Under the pieces are notes generated by a model that was not told the origin of the DNA, ran no database searches, and saw only the letters and a list, made by a program, of their open reading frames with translations. A stretch of 7,235 nucleotides of DNA. Origin: Clostridiales bacterium UBA4821 (GTDB lineage: Bacteria > Bacillota > Clostridia > Acetivibrionales > UBA4821). Each line of letters opens with the position of its first letter. The stretch's first letter is position 1. This document shows, in pieces, positions 1-5,602 of this stretch. The position numbers were made by a program, and so were the translations under genes. The stretch is from positions 1 to 7,235 of the forward strand of contig DHFP01000064.1 in the NCBI GenBank assembly GCA_002402315.1, read 5' to 3'.

Positions 1-932
1 GATTCCCTAACATTGATTAATCCATAATCCTGTAATGAACTACGTAAGTGATCTATTTCTTCTTTTGTAAGGTCTGGGATTGTTTCAATAATCTCTGATA
101 GTTCCATCACTTGAACAGTACCAGAAGCATAAGCTCCTCGTGCTCTGCCTGTTACATCACTTGTCCATTTTCTATCTGGTGTAGTAAGGAACCATATATT
201 CTTAGGATTGCTCACCTCAGCATTAAATCCTAGTTTTGAATTGTCCTCATATATGTGATAGAATTGTCTTGAAGAAATTAGAAGATCTCTAAAAGCATCT
301 TCACTCATTTCTTTTGTATTGAAGTCTGCTTTTTGTGCTGTTAGAATATGATTAGCCCATTTTTCTGCAATAGATGTATAAGAATCTAATTCATCCTTAA
401 CTTGCTCCATTGTTCTTTGTTCAAGATCTTCCTCTGAAAGTTCTTCTCCAGCCATAGCAGCTTTTTGTGCTATTTTTTGCTTTACTTGATTTATTACAAA
501 TTCATGAAGGATGTCAGTCTTCCATTGTAATTCTTCAGCTTTGGAATCATCATCAAAAGCTTTTATTCTATATGTATCAGGTCTTTTAGAAATTTCCCCT
601 ACCAACTCATTTACAGGAGTAGTTAAAATAGAATACATTTTTACATATGCAGGGAGATCTACATCTCTAGTAAGCATCTCTGTAAATGATTTTACATCAG
701 GTTCTTGATAAAAATCTTCTGGAGTTAGAATACCTTTTATAAGATCATAGTTCTTAACAAAGGTGTCTCTATTCTTGATATATTCTGCATAAGCTCTGTT
801 TGCAAAATAATCCATAGTGTTCTTAATATAACCCTCATCCTGTTTTTCCTTTTCAGTTTTAAATTGATCTGGAAAAATATTTAGATATGCATACCTTATA
901 GTAGCATCCTTTGTGTATCTTATAATTGCCAT
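1..932 (-). CDS. Phage portal protein, N-terminal 310 residues (cut by window edge)
   Basis: The reverse strand is open from the ATG at 932 to the window edge, giving 310 residues without a stop and beginning MAIIRYTKDATIRYAYLNIF. Portal proteins form the dodecameric ring at the capsid vertex through which the terminase pumps DNA. I call it portal mainly from position: its ATG overlaps the terminase stop as TAATG, and portal follows TerL in crAss-like phages. The visible part is compatible: an N-terminal alpha/beta stretch with PVNEL near residue 110, a strongly charged helical segment around residues 150-195 rich in Glu, Gln and Lys, and a Trp-containing beta-like part (KNIWFLTTPDRKW) near residue 245. 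Crassvirales portals are several hundred residues longer, so most of the gene lies outside. Codon use matches the terminase. The family call is inference from synteny; a different head protein is possible but less likely. Confidence 0.72.
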   Translation of the reverse strand, partial: MAIIRYTKDATIRYAYLNIFPDQFKTEKEKQDEGYIKNTMDYFANRAYAEYIKNRDTFVKNYDLIKGILTPEDFYQEPDVKSFTEMLTRDVDLPAYVKMYSILTTPVNELVGEISKRPDTYRIKAFDDDSKAEELQWKTDILHEFVINQVKQKIAQKAAMAGEELSEEDLEQRTMEQVKDELDSYTSIAEKWANHILTAQKADFNTKEMSEDAFRDLLISSRQFYHIYEDNSKLGFNAEVSNPKNIWFLTTPDRKWTSDVTGRARGAYASGTVQVMELSEIIETIPDLTKEEIDHLRSSLQDYGLINVRE

Positions 933-2974
933 TAGCTGAATAATTTATTTTTACGTGAACTGAACATACTGCTGGATGGAGCAAACAGTTTAAGTTTCTC
1001 TTTTTTGTTAAATAATGCATTAATCCTAGGATCCCCTATCCCACCTATTGTACCTATCATTGGGTTAAGTTTCATTGCCAAAGCTATAGCTAATTCTGCT
1101 GCTATAATTCTATCAAAGTTTCCTGTCTCATTATATTGAATCATTTCTTCTAATAATACAGGATCAAATATCTTGGCCATTCCTTTAGTCTGAGAAATAA
1201 CCAATCCATCATCATCCTTTTCCTCATGTATCACTTCCTCACTATATTTCTTTAAACAGCCATGAAGAAAATCTCTAATCTTCTCAGCTGATCTGTGTAT
1301 TCCAAAATCCCTATGCACTGTAGTATTAGGTACTATCTCTTGTAACCATGCTGGTTGTTTCTCAAGATAATGTGAATCCCCTTTAGCAATCATATAATCT
1401 ATAAAAGAAATCTCATCATTTTCACAAAGAGTTCGTGCATTATAATATTTAATTAGCATTCTTGCTTGTTCTTCCCAAGTCTCTTTCTTCTCAGGCCTTG
1501 CACAATAACTTGCAACAAACATATCCTGATATTTTTCCCCTGTTAAAGCATGCATCCTTTTATATATGTATACACTCCCAAGTGATGTACTATAAGCTGC
1601 CTTACCTTGTCTGTAAGGGTCAACTCCTGCAACATATAATCCATATGGAGGATCAGATATTGGAAACTCATATATCACTACAGGAGCATCCTTCATATCA
1701 CTATTCTTGAGAGGAAAGTTAGAGATGGGCAACTTATCTGTGAACTCATGTTTCACTCCTTGTCCATCATCATATAATATAACAGGTGTTCCTGTTCTTT
1801 CATTCTCTAATAGTCTTGCCTTTTGTCTTTTGGCAGCATCTATATCAAAGATGTTTGTGTCTTCATTTAAAAAAATATCATCTACTTCTTTTGGGTAGTA
1901 CATCTTTTCTTTTAAATATGCTACTCTATCCCCAGCCTGTCTAAGATTCTCTAGTTTATCATCTAAAAATTTATCAGCTTTCTCCTTGTTACTTACTAAC
2001 ATTGGGACCTGATGTAAAGGAGATTCTTTAGGCTTTTCTAAATAGGCTCCTAACGTAGAGTGATCTTTTCCTTCCATCCTAAAACTATTGGAAAGAAATA
2101 ATCCATGTCTTCTGGTACCACCTTTAGCATCTGGATAATCAAGAAAGTTAAAATTAGCTGCATCAAACATCAAGCCTTTTGCATCTTGAAAACTTTGCAT
2201 GTCACCTCCTGTACCTACTAGTATTGGACTACACCCCCAACCAAATGGTGTTGTAAACCCTGGAGTGGCAGCCTGAAATGCTCTCAAGAAACTTCCTTTA
2301 CCAATTTCATCAATAATTAATTTTCTTGGTTTTGTTCCAGCAATAGCTTCTTCATTTGCTCCACCATCTAAGTTACGTATTAAAATTTGGGAGAATGGTA
2401 TTCTTTCCCCTGCTCGTGTTTTAATACCTAATGTAACTTGAGCTTTCCAGTTATCCTCAACCCTCTGCCATCTCCAAGCTTCAGGAAGAAAGTTCAATCC
2501 TTTATCAAGCTTATCTGTAATTAGTTTTATATCAGGAGCATTCAATCCTGCTATAATGTTCTGGGAGTTTTCATCAAATGTAGCTCCCCATCCTATATAA
2601 CTAGATTCTATAACAGACTTTGCAAGTCGTCTTACACCTAATAGGACAAGACCCTTTCTTTGTTCATGGGCCCTTTCAATTTCATTTGTAATAATCCATT
2701 CATTATCTCTAAGCAATGGATTTGAATATTTTTGTGAGATTCTATTATATTCATCTAGAATATCAACCTCTGTGTTCCAAAAGTTTAAATGCCAATAAAG
2801 AAATGGATTAATAAATAATCCATCCATCACACATCCCCTTAAACATATCTCCTTATGATATTTATAGAATTCATCATAATGTTCTGACAACTTATCAGGA
2901 ACTCTTTTACTATTTAAATACCAATCTTTGTAATCTAAATGTACAATATTTTCTTGGGGTATAATTAGATCCAT
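932..2974 (-). CDS. terL: Terminase large subunit (DNA-packaging ATPase/nuclease)
   Basis: This 680-residue protein is the packaging motor: an N-terminal ATPase translocates DNA into the capsid through the portal and a C-terminal RNase H-like nuclease cuts concatemers. Visible motifs are a deviant Walker A, GVRRLAKS (113-120); a Walker B, KLIIDE (218-223), with E223 as likely catalytic glutamate; and a coupling-motif-like VGTGG (253-257). In the nuclease half, AGVDP (D452) is the first acidic metal ligand, LCENDE (around E518) a probable second, and NFDRIIAAELA (D621) a probable third. The length suits a full two-domain TerL. The ATG overlaps the upstream stop as TAATG, and its own TAA overlaps the portal start the same way, so translation is probably coupled along the operon. 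A conserved phage TerL is very likely; the crAss-like subgroup is inferred from context. Confidence 0.95.
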   Translation of the reverse strand: MDLIIPQENIVHLDYKDWYLNSKRVPDKLSEHYDEFYKYHKEICLRGCVMDGLFINPFLYWHLNFWNTEVDILDEYNRISQKYSNPLLRDNEWIITNEIERAHEQRKGLVLLGVRRLAKSVIESSYIGWGATFDENSQNIIAGLNAPDIKLITDKLDKGLNFLPEAWRWQRVEDNWKAQVTLGIKTRAGERIPFSQILIRNLDGGANEEAIAGTKPRKLIIDEIGKGSFLRAFQAATPGFTTPFGWGCSPILVGTGGDMQSFQDAKGLMFDAANFNFLDYPDAKGGTRRHGLFLSNSFRMEGKDHSTLGAYLEKPKESPLHQVPMLVSNKEKADKFLDDKLENLRQAGDRVAYLKEKMYYPKEVDDIFLNEDTNIFDIDAAKRQKARLLENERTGTPVILYDDGQGVKHEFTDKLPISNFPLKNSDMKDAPVVIYEFPISDPPYGLYVAGVDPYRQGKAAYSTSLGSVYIYKRMHALTGEKYQDMFVASYCARPEKKETWEEQARMLIKYYNARTLCENDEISFIDYMIAKGDSHYLEKQPAWLQEIVPNTTVHRDFGIHRSAEKIRDFLHGCLKKYSEEVIHEEKDDDGLVISQTKGMAKIFDPVLLEEMIQYNETGNFDRIIAAELAIALAMKLNPMIGTIGGIGDPRINALFNKKEKLKLFAPSSSMFSSRKNKLFS

Positions 2975-3315
2975 TATTTTTTATTTCTTTCTGCTAAATA
3001 CTGAGAAGCTTGACTTCCTAACTCTACATTCCCTCTAACTTCAACTATTTTTCCTTCTTCTTTGATTCTCATAGTATCAACTGTTCTCAAAATCTCAGCA
3101 TAATCTTTCAATGCTTGTGTAAGATCTTTACGTTGTGCTTCTTTTGTGGCTATACATACAGGAATCAATCCTCCTCCTCTAGTTTCTTTATAAGCCATGC
3201 GATCTGTAAGCCCTGAAAAAGGAGTATCCTCTATATACTGTTTAAGTTCTTCAAGCTTCATGTTGAGGAACTCTAGCTCATACTCTATTAAAAGAGCTTT
3301 CTTTGGTGGTGCCAT
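2974..3315 (-). CDS. Small helical protein directly upstream of TerL; candidate small terminase
   Basis: This is a 113-residue, charged, mostly helical protein. Residues 10-30 (YELEFLNMKLEELKQYIED) and 58-85 (KEAQRKDLTQALKDYAEILRTVD) look like amphipathic or coiled-coil helices, separated by a Gly-rich turn (RGGGLIP, 46-52). The N-terminus is basic (APPKK). No motif gives a firm family. It sits immediately upstream of TerL, joined by a TAATG overlap, which is the usual position of a small terminase; small size and helicity fit, but no helix-turn-helix is evident, so that role is a positional guess. Its ATG is the only one in the left operon not touching the preceding gene (14-nt gap), and the 16 nt around it are identical to those around the first gene of the operon, suggesting a stronger independent start. 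It could equally be a structural or scaffold-type protein. Confidence 0.82.
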   Translation of the reverse strand: MAPPKKALLIEYELEFLNMKLEELKQYIEDTPFSGLTDRMAYKETRGGGLIPVCIATKEAQRKDLTQALKDYAEILRTVDTMRIKEEGKIVEVRGNVELGSQASQYLAERNKK

Positions 3316-3327
3316 AATGTAATTAAT
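3312..3327 (-). promoter_or_regulatory. Translation start context of the 113-residue gene (shared 16-mer, copy 2)
   Basis: This is an exact copy of the 16 nt around the start of the operon's first gene, placed in the only intergenic gap of the left operon. The two proteins have different sequences, so the identity is in the non-coding leader rather than from gene duplication. It probably marks a site of independent ribosome entry in the middle of a coupled operon. No promoter of the TTTG/TAnnTTTG kind is visible just upstream. Confidence 0.55.
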
Positions 3328-3329
3328 TA

Positions 3330-3617
3330 TTAATCCTCATCTTCATCCTCTGATTCAGCAAAAAGCTTACCCAGATGCAATCCTTCACTTATTATTTTAT
3401 TAATATCTTCTTCTGTTTCATGAGGAACATCCATATCCTGTTCCACTTTATATTTCTCTAATGCATGAAGAAATTCTTTATCTGAAACATTCCACAGATC
3501 CCCATATTCATCAAGAGCTGTTGAAATATGCCTACCTATATTAAATGTAGGATGTTGTTTATGTAATTCTTTTAATAATGCCAAGATCTTTGGATAATAT
3601 GTTGGGCTCTTTTTCAT
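3330..3617 (-). CDS. Hypothetical 95-residue protein with acidic tail
   Basis: I do not recognise this protein. It has 95 residues, with a helical N-terminal part (YYPKILALLKELHKQHP, 7-23), a central segment with several aromatics (DEYGDLWNVSDKEFLHALEKY, about 36-56) and a C-terminus ending in an Asp/Glu run (ESEDEDED). There is no signal peptide or membrane segment. Its ATG overlaps the TGA of the upstream acidic protein (ATGA, 3614-3617), so the two are probably translationally coupled. A conserved-looking small gene between the HU-like gene and TerL fits a virion-assembly or packaging accessory, but the sequence does not say which. The acidic tail might contact basic proteins or compete with DNA; that is inference. 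Confidence 0.8.
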   Translation of the reverse strand: MKKSPTYYPKILALLKELHKQHPTFNIGRHISTALDEYGDLWNVSDKEFLHALEKYKVEQDMDVPHETEEDINKIISEGLHLGKLFAESEDEDED

Positions 3618-3862
3618 ATAAGATTATTTAAATCTTCCTCACTAAGATCACTATCCTCTTCCTCCATAAAATAACCCCTATCATTCATGTCTTCTTCAGG
3701 GGCCATATATTCCTCTCGAACAGCAAGCCCTATTGAATCCTGTTCAGGCCCCACCTCACCCATAATATCAACAAAATCTGCTCCTTCATCATACAAAGCA
3801 ACTAAGGCTGTTATGAGATTTTCTAGAGGAACCTTCGTAAATCTTACTAATTTATTTTCCAT
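3614..3862 (-). CDS. Hypothetical 82-residue, strongly acidic protein
   Basis: This is an 82-residue protein with 23 Asp/Glu and only 5 Lys/Arg. The first third is a plausible folded helix pair (VPLENLITALVALYDEGADFVDIMGEV, 11-37); the remainder is an acidic, probably disordered tail (EEDMNDRG, EEEDSDLSEEDLNN). I recognise no family. The start overlaps the stop of the zinc-ribbon gene as TAATG and its TGA overlaps the next start as ATGA, so it is embedded in the coupled operon. Two consecutive acidic-tailed proteins just upstream of the packaging genes is a notable arrangement; proteins of this type often act as DNA mimics or as chaperones of basic partners, but nothing here proves that. Confidence 0.8.
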   Translation of the reverse strand: MENKLVRFTKVPLENLITALVALYDEGADFVDIMGEVGPEQDSIGLAVREEYMAPEEDMNDRGYFMEEEDSDLSEEDLNNLI

Positions 3863-4116
3863 TATTCATCCATTTTAACGTGTGTCCATTTCTTCAAAGG
3901 ACAAGCACAAGATAAGCATTTTGTTTTAGCAATCAAAGTACAACCACATTTTGTACAATGATTATCTGATCTTTTAGAATCATGGAACTTAGAATGCCAC
4001 TCACATGTTGAACATATATCCAATCTAAGTGTTGACACTGTCCTAATAACTTCTTCAAGCTTTTCAGGAGGTAATATGTGGTTCCTCCAACCCTCATACA
4101 CTTCACTTAATTTCAT
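3862..4116 (-). CDS. Small zinc-ribbon protein with eight cysteines
   Basis: This 84-residue protein has a helical N-terminal third and a cysteine-rich C-terminal half. Cysteines fall at 35, 38, 54, 57, 59, 67, 70 and 72, in the pattern C-x2-C ... C-x2-C-G-C ... C-x2-C-x-C-P, ending in CPLKKW (72-77). This pattern is common in small phage zinc-ribbon proteins and should hold two zinc ions or one zinc plus a disulfide or iron centre. Function is not fixed for this group; nucleic-acid or protein binding during late expression or assembly is likely. The ATG overlaps the HU-like gene's TGA (ATGA) and its TAA overlaps the next start (TAATG). The family resemblance is clear, the biological role inferred. 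Confidence 0.88.
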   Translation of the reverse strand: MKLSEVYEGWRNHILPPEKLEEVIRTVSTLRLDICSTCEWHSKFHDSKRSDNHCTKCGCTLIAKTKCLSCACPLKKWTHVKMDE

Positions 4117-4451
4117 ATCATCTTTGGTTTTAAACTTTTAATCTTCTTTTCAACAGCTTCCAGTTTCACTTCCAAATTCTTCCTAGCACTATCTGTCAAC
4201 TCTCCTGTTAGGCGTGTTTCTAGGTCTTCCTTAGTAACAAGCCAAAGGTCCATTTTCTTAATAGCCTTCTTCCTATTAAACACATATTTTCCAAACCCAG
4301 AAATTTCCACCTGATCATTTGTATTCAAAGCATCATTGGCCTGATCAAACTGATCTGTAATCACTGTGAGAATAACCTTCTCTGGTTGCATTATTCTAAG
4401 ACTAAGTTTTTTAATCAAATATTCCTTCAAGGACATACTAGCTGGCTTCAT
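4113..4451 (-). CDS. HU/IHF-like protein lacking the DNA-binding arm
   Basis: This 112-residue protein resembles the first half of HU/IHF, the bacterial DNA-bending dimers. Residues 7-42 match the two N-terminal helices (SLKEYLIKKLSL ... TVITDQFDQANDAL), and residues 47-60 match the first strands with the diagnostic GFG turn (QVEISGFGKYVFNR; G52-F53-G54). HU would next have the beta-arm with a GRNPxTG-type segment; here the sequence goes to KKAIKKMDLW and then a charged helical tail (74-107). IHF-like genes are known in the structural block of crAss-like phages, which supports both the call and the phage assignment. Start: the ATG at 4451 overlaps the upstream gene by 14 nt; an internal ATG at 4436 (M6) lies 1 nt after the upstream TAG and aligns better with HU N-termini. 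The role may be nucleoid, virion or regulatory; dimer scaffolding is plausible. Confidence 0.85.
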   Translation of the reverse strand: MKPASMSLKEYLIKKLSLRIMQPEKVILTVITDQFDQANDALNTNDQVEISGFGKYVFNRKKAIKKMDLWLVTKEDLETRLTGELTDSARKNLEVKLEAVEKKIKSLKPKMI

Positions 4452-4797
4452 GCTGTAAATTTATTTCCAATGTCACATCTTTCTTAAAATCTAAAGCGAT
4501 CATAGGGTTTATATAAATAATTTTTCCCTTCTTCAGGAATATTTTTTGTTTCTTAAGCTTGGACACAATATTATTAATCGTAGGACTCGTTGTATTGTAA
4601 ACATCACAAAATTCCTTTCTCACATTAGCATATGTAATATTTCCCTTAATAGCTGTAAAAGCAACTAACTGAATTTCACTCTTTGTAAGCCCTAAATTAT
4701 TAATAGCTGAGAGCACACTATAATACTTCTCAGCCATCTCCCTTTCACTAGAGACTCTTTTCAACAAGCTTTGTTTTATGACAATTTTGGTTTCCAT
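4438..4797 (-). CDS. Winged-helix-like DNA-binding protein, first gene of the structural operon
   Basis: With the ATG at 4797 this is a 119-residue protein. A longer GTG start at 4815 can be drawn, but it lies inside the -7 element of the promoter, so the ATG is preferred. The middle looks like a winged helix: LTKSEIQLVAFTAIKG (37-52) as helix 1, a second helix near 56-67, TTSPTINNIVSKLKKQKI (69-86) as a recognition-type helix, and a basic hairpin wing FLKKGKIIYINP (87-98). The wing ending in Y-x-NP is reminiscent of RepL- or MarR-type winged helices, but I cannot place it in a family. As the promoter-proximal gene next to an HU-like protein it may control late transcription or act on the nearby divergent region. 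It ends with TAG, the only TAG stop among the genes here. Confidence 0.8.
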   Translation of the reverse strand: METKIVIKQSLLKRVSSEREMAEKYYSVLSAINNLGLTKSEIQLVAFTAIKGNITYANVRKEFCDVYNTTSPTINNIVSKLKKQKIFLKKGKIIYINPMIALDFKKDVTLEINLQHEAS

Positions 4798-4809
4798 AAT
4801 GTAATTAAT
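4794..4809 (-). promoter_or_regulatory. Translation start context of the first structural gene (shared 16-mer, copy 1)
   Basis: On the minus strand this reads ATTAATTACATTATGG, covering the short leader and the ATG at 4797. It contains no Shine-Dalgarno sequence, as is usual in Bacteroidetes. The same 16 nt recur exactly at 3312-3327. Confidence 0.6.
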
Positions 4810-4814
4810 ATTCA

Positions 4815-4845
4815 CAAAGATAAAACAAATAAATCTATCTACAAA
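4815..4845 (-). promoter_or_regulatory. Bacteroidetes-type promoter for the structural operon
   Basis: On the minus strand TTTG (complement of 4842-4845) is followed after exactly 19 nt by TATCTTTG (complement of 4815-4822). This matches the Bacteroidetes primary sigma consensus, TTTG with 19-21 nt spacing to TAnnTTTG, at every fixed position. The expected transcription start lies a few bases further on, leaving a leader of only about 10-15 nt before the ATG at 4797. Established work on a crAss-like phage assigns middle and late genes to host RNA polymerase, which agrees with a host-type promoter in front of the virion genes. Confidence 0.8.
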
Positions 4846-4954
4846 TAATTAAACTTATTACTTTGCTATATTATAATAATATTTATGATCTATATAAAAA
4901 GGATAATCTATTCCCACCCAACCAACCCCAAAGGTAAAGAGGATTTTTTGATTC

Positions 4955-4988
4955 TAAAAATTTTTTTTAAAATTTTTTTTCAAATTTG
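4955..4988. other. A/T tract, probable bent or easily melted DNA
   Basis: Alternating runs of A (5, then 4) and T (8, then 8), followed by CAAATTTG, make this stretch almost entirely A/T. Such phased A/T tracts bend DNA and melt easily. It sits near the middle of the divergent region and could serve as an upstream promoter element, a binding site for the HU-like protein or a DNA-unwinding element; the sequence cannot tell these apart. Confidence 0.5.
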
Positions 4989-5026
4989 GAAAGTCTTCAT
5001 ATATGTGCTCATGTGGACCACTCCAT

Positions 5027-5062
5027 AAAAAAGACCCCCTGTAAACTTTGAGAATGGGGGGT
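5027..5062 (-). terminator. Leftward intrinsic terminator candidate
   Basis: On the minus strand ACCCCC (complement of 5057-5062) pairs with GGGGGT (complement of 5034-5039) across a 17-nt loop, followed by C and six T (complement of 5027-5033). A GC stem with a T tract is the form of a rho-independent terminator for leftward transcription. It lies upstream of the structural operon promoter, so it would block leftward read-through from inside the right block. The stem is short and the loop long, so strength is uncertain. In the rightward direction it is simply a hairpin in a possible leader. Confidence 0.5.
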
Positions 5063-5103
5063 AGTCCCCACAAAACAGCACAAATAAATTAAAATCTAAA
5101 ATT

Positions 5104-5544
5104 ATGAAATCATTTAAAATCGTAAAAGCTAATTACTCAAAAAGTGGTAATGCTTACTTCGTGGACAAAGCACGTAATTCTTTTTTCGTAAGCAAATCAT
5201 TGCTTGAATCAAAAAATATTAAATCAGCAACTGATTTAAAGTTCCCATTGTACGTTAATGTTTCAACGTTCACATACAATAATATGGAAGTGTTGCCAAC
5301 AAATGCTGATGGCACACCAAATACTGAATTGGTTCAAACAGTGGTATTAAATGCTGATGGCACACCATCAACATTCACAAGAACTGACGTGATTGACATT
5401 TTCTCATCAGCACAAGAACTTGCTGATGATTTTGCTGACGACCACAAACTTGAATTGTTGAAAACACAAGCTGTTATCAACTTGGGTACAAGCGCAGGCT
5501 TGACCACAGAGCAGGTCAACAGATTGGCAACTCAAAGCGTTTAA
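5104..5544 (+). CDS. Unrecognised 146-residue protein with atypical composition, first gene of the right block
   Basis: I do not recognise this family. The N-terminal half (SFKIVKANYSKSGNAYFVDK, then FFVSKSLL and KFPLYVNVSTFTYN) looks like a beta-rich fold; the middle has two NADGTP turns 16 residues apart (residues 67-72 and 83-88); the C-terminal third is helical (SSAQELADDFADDHKLELLKTQAVINL, then TTEQVNRLATQSV). No signal peptide, membrane segment or catalytic motif is visible. Composition is unusual: bases 5401-5520 are about 44% G+C by hand count, against about 33% for 6481-6600 downstream, and TTG is the main leucine codon where neighbours use TTA. That pattern suggests very high expression or foreign origin. 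It is probably a short separate transcript: long gene-free stretches lie on both sides and a long hairpin follows within 10 nt of the stop. The ATG follows the AATT-ATG context common here. An abundant early binding protein is one guess. Confidence 0.9.
   Translation: MKSFKIVKANYSKSGNAYFVDKARNSFFVSKSLLESKNIKSATDLKFPLYVNVSTFTYNNMEVLPTNADGTPNTELVQTVVLNADGTPSTFTRTDVIDIFSSAQELADDFADDHKLELLKTQAVINLGTSAGLTTEQVNRLATQSV
5301..5367 (+). repeat. 19-bp direct repeat inside the 146-residue gene
   Basis: AAATGCTGATGGCACACCA occurs at 5301-5319 and again, identical, at 5349-5367, a 48-bp period that keeps frame and repeats NADGTP every 16 residues. The rest of each 48-bp unit has diverged (NTELVQTVVL versus STFTRTDVID), so this is either an old tandem duplication whose turn was conserved or a recent partial exchange. 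Identity at synonymous positions favours recent copying or codon constraint. Confidence 0.8.
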
Positions 5545-5552
5545 TAACGTGA

Positions 5553-5602
5553 GCAATATAATAGCAGGACGTGAGCAATTACGTTCTGCTCATTATAATT
5601 GC
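5553..5602 (+). terminator. Long stem-loop after the 146-residue gene (terminator or 3'-end stabiliser)
   Basis: The stem is GCAAT-ATAAT-AGCAGGACGT (5553-5572) pairing with ACGTTCTGCT (5581-5590), ATTAT (5592-5596) and ATTGC (5598-5602) around an 8-nt loop. That is 20 pairs with one G-U pair and two single-base bulges (5591, 5597). It starts 8 nt after the stop codon. No T tract follows, so it is not a standard intrinsic terminator; it may stabilise the 3' end of an abundant mRNA, be a processing site, or be an element acting as DNA. Confidence 0.6.

Larger units (their letters stand above)
4798..5103. other. Divergent intergenic control region
   Basis: About 306 bp separate the leftward structural operon from the rightward block, and no coding sequence is apparent. 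In order it holds the leftward promoter (4815-4845), an AT-rich stretch, a C-tract cluster (4913-4929; on the minus strand GGGG, GG, GGG and GGG separated by 1-2 nt), a nearly pure A/T tract (4955-4988), the palindrome CATATATG (4998-5005), a GC-rich hairpin with T6 on the minus strand (5027-5062), a competing G/C pairing (5058-5069), and an A-rich leader before the ATG at 5104. For the rightward gene only TAAACTTTG (5042-5050) resembles a -7 element, with one extra base and no matching -33 box, so its promoter is unresolved. This mixture would suit a control region or a replication origin. Confidence 0.7.

Noticed and set aside
511..1898. Open frames of 63-82 codons on the plus strand (511-708, 1462-1710, 1707-1898)
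   Set aside because: They lie opposite the portal and terminase genes, have no recognisable content or start context, and read as antisense shadows.
3687..3878. Plus-strand frame opposite the acidic protein gene
   Set aside because: Antisense shadow: Ser-rich because it is complementary to Asp/Glu-rich coding sequence.
4798..4815. GTG start at 4815 extending the winged-helix protein by 6 residues
   Set aside because: The GTG lies within the -7 element of a consensus promoter, so it would probably not be in the mRNA, while the ATG at 4797 carries the start context shared with another gene.
5334..5519. Minus-strand frame inside the 146-residue gene
   Set aside because: Antisense shadow of a gene with clear codon bias on the plus strand.
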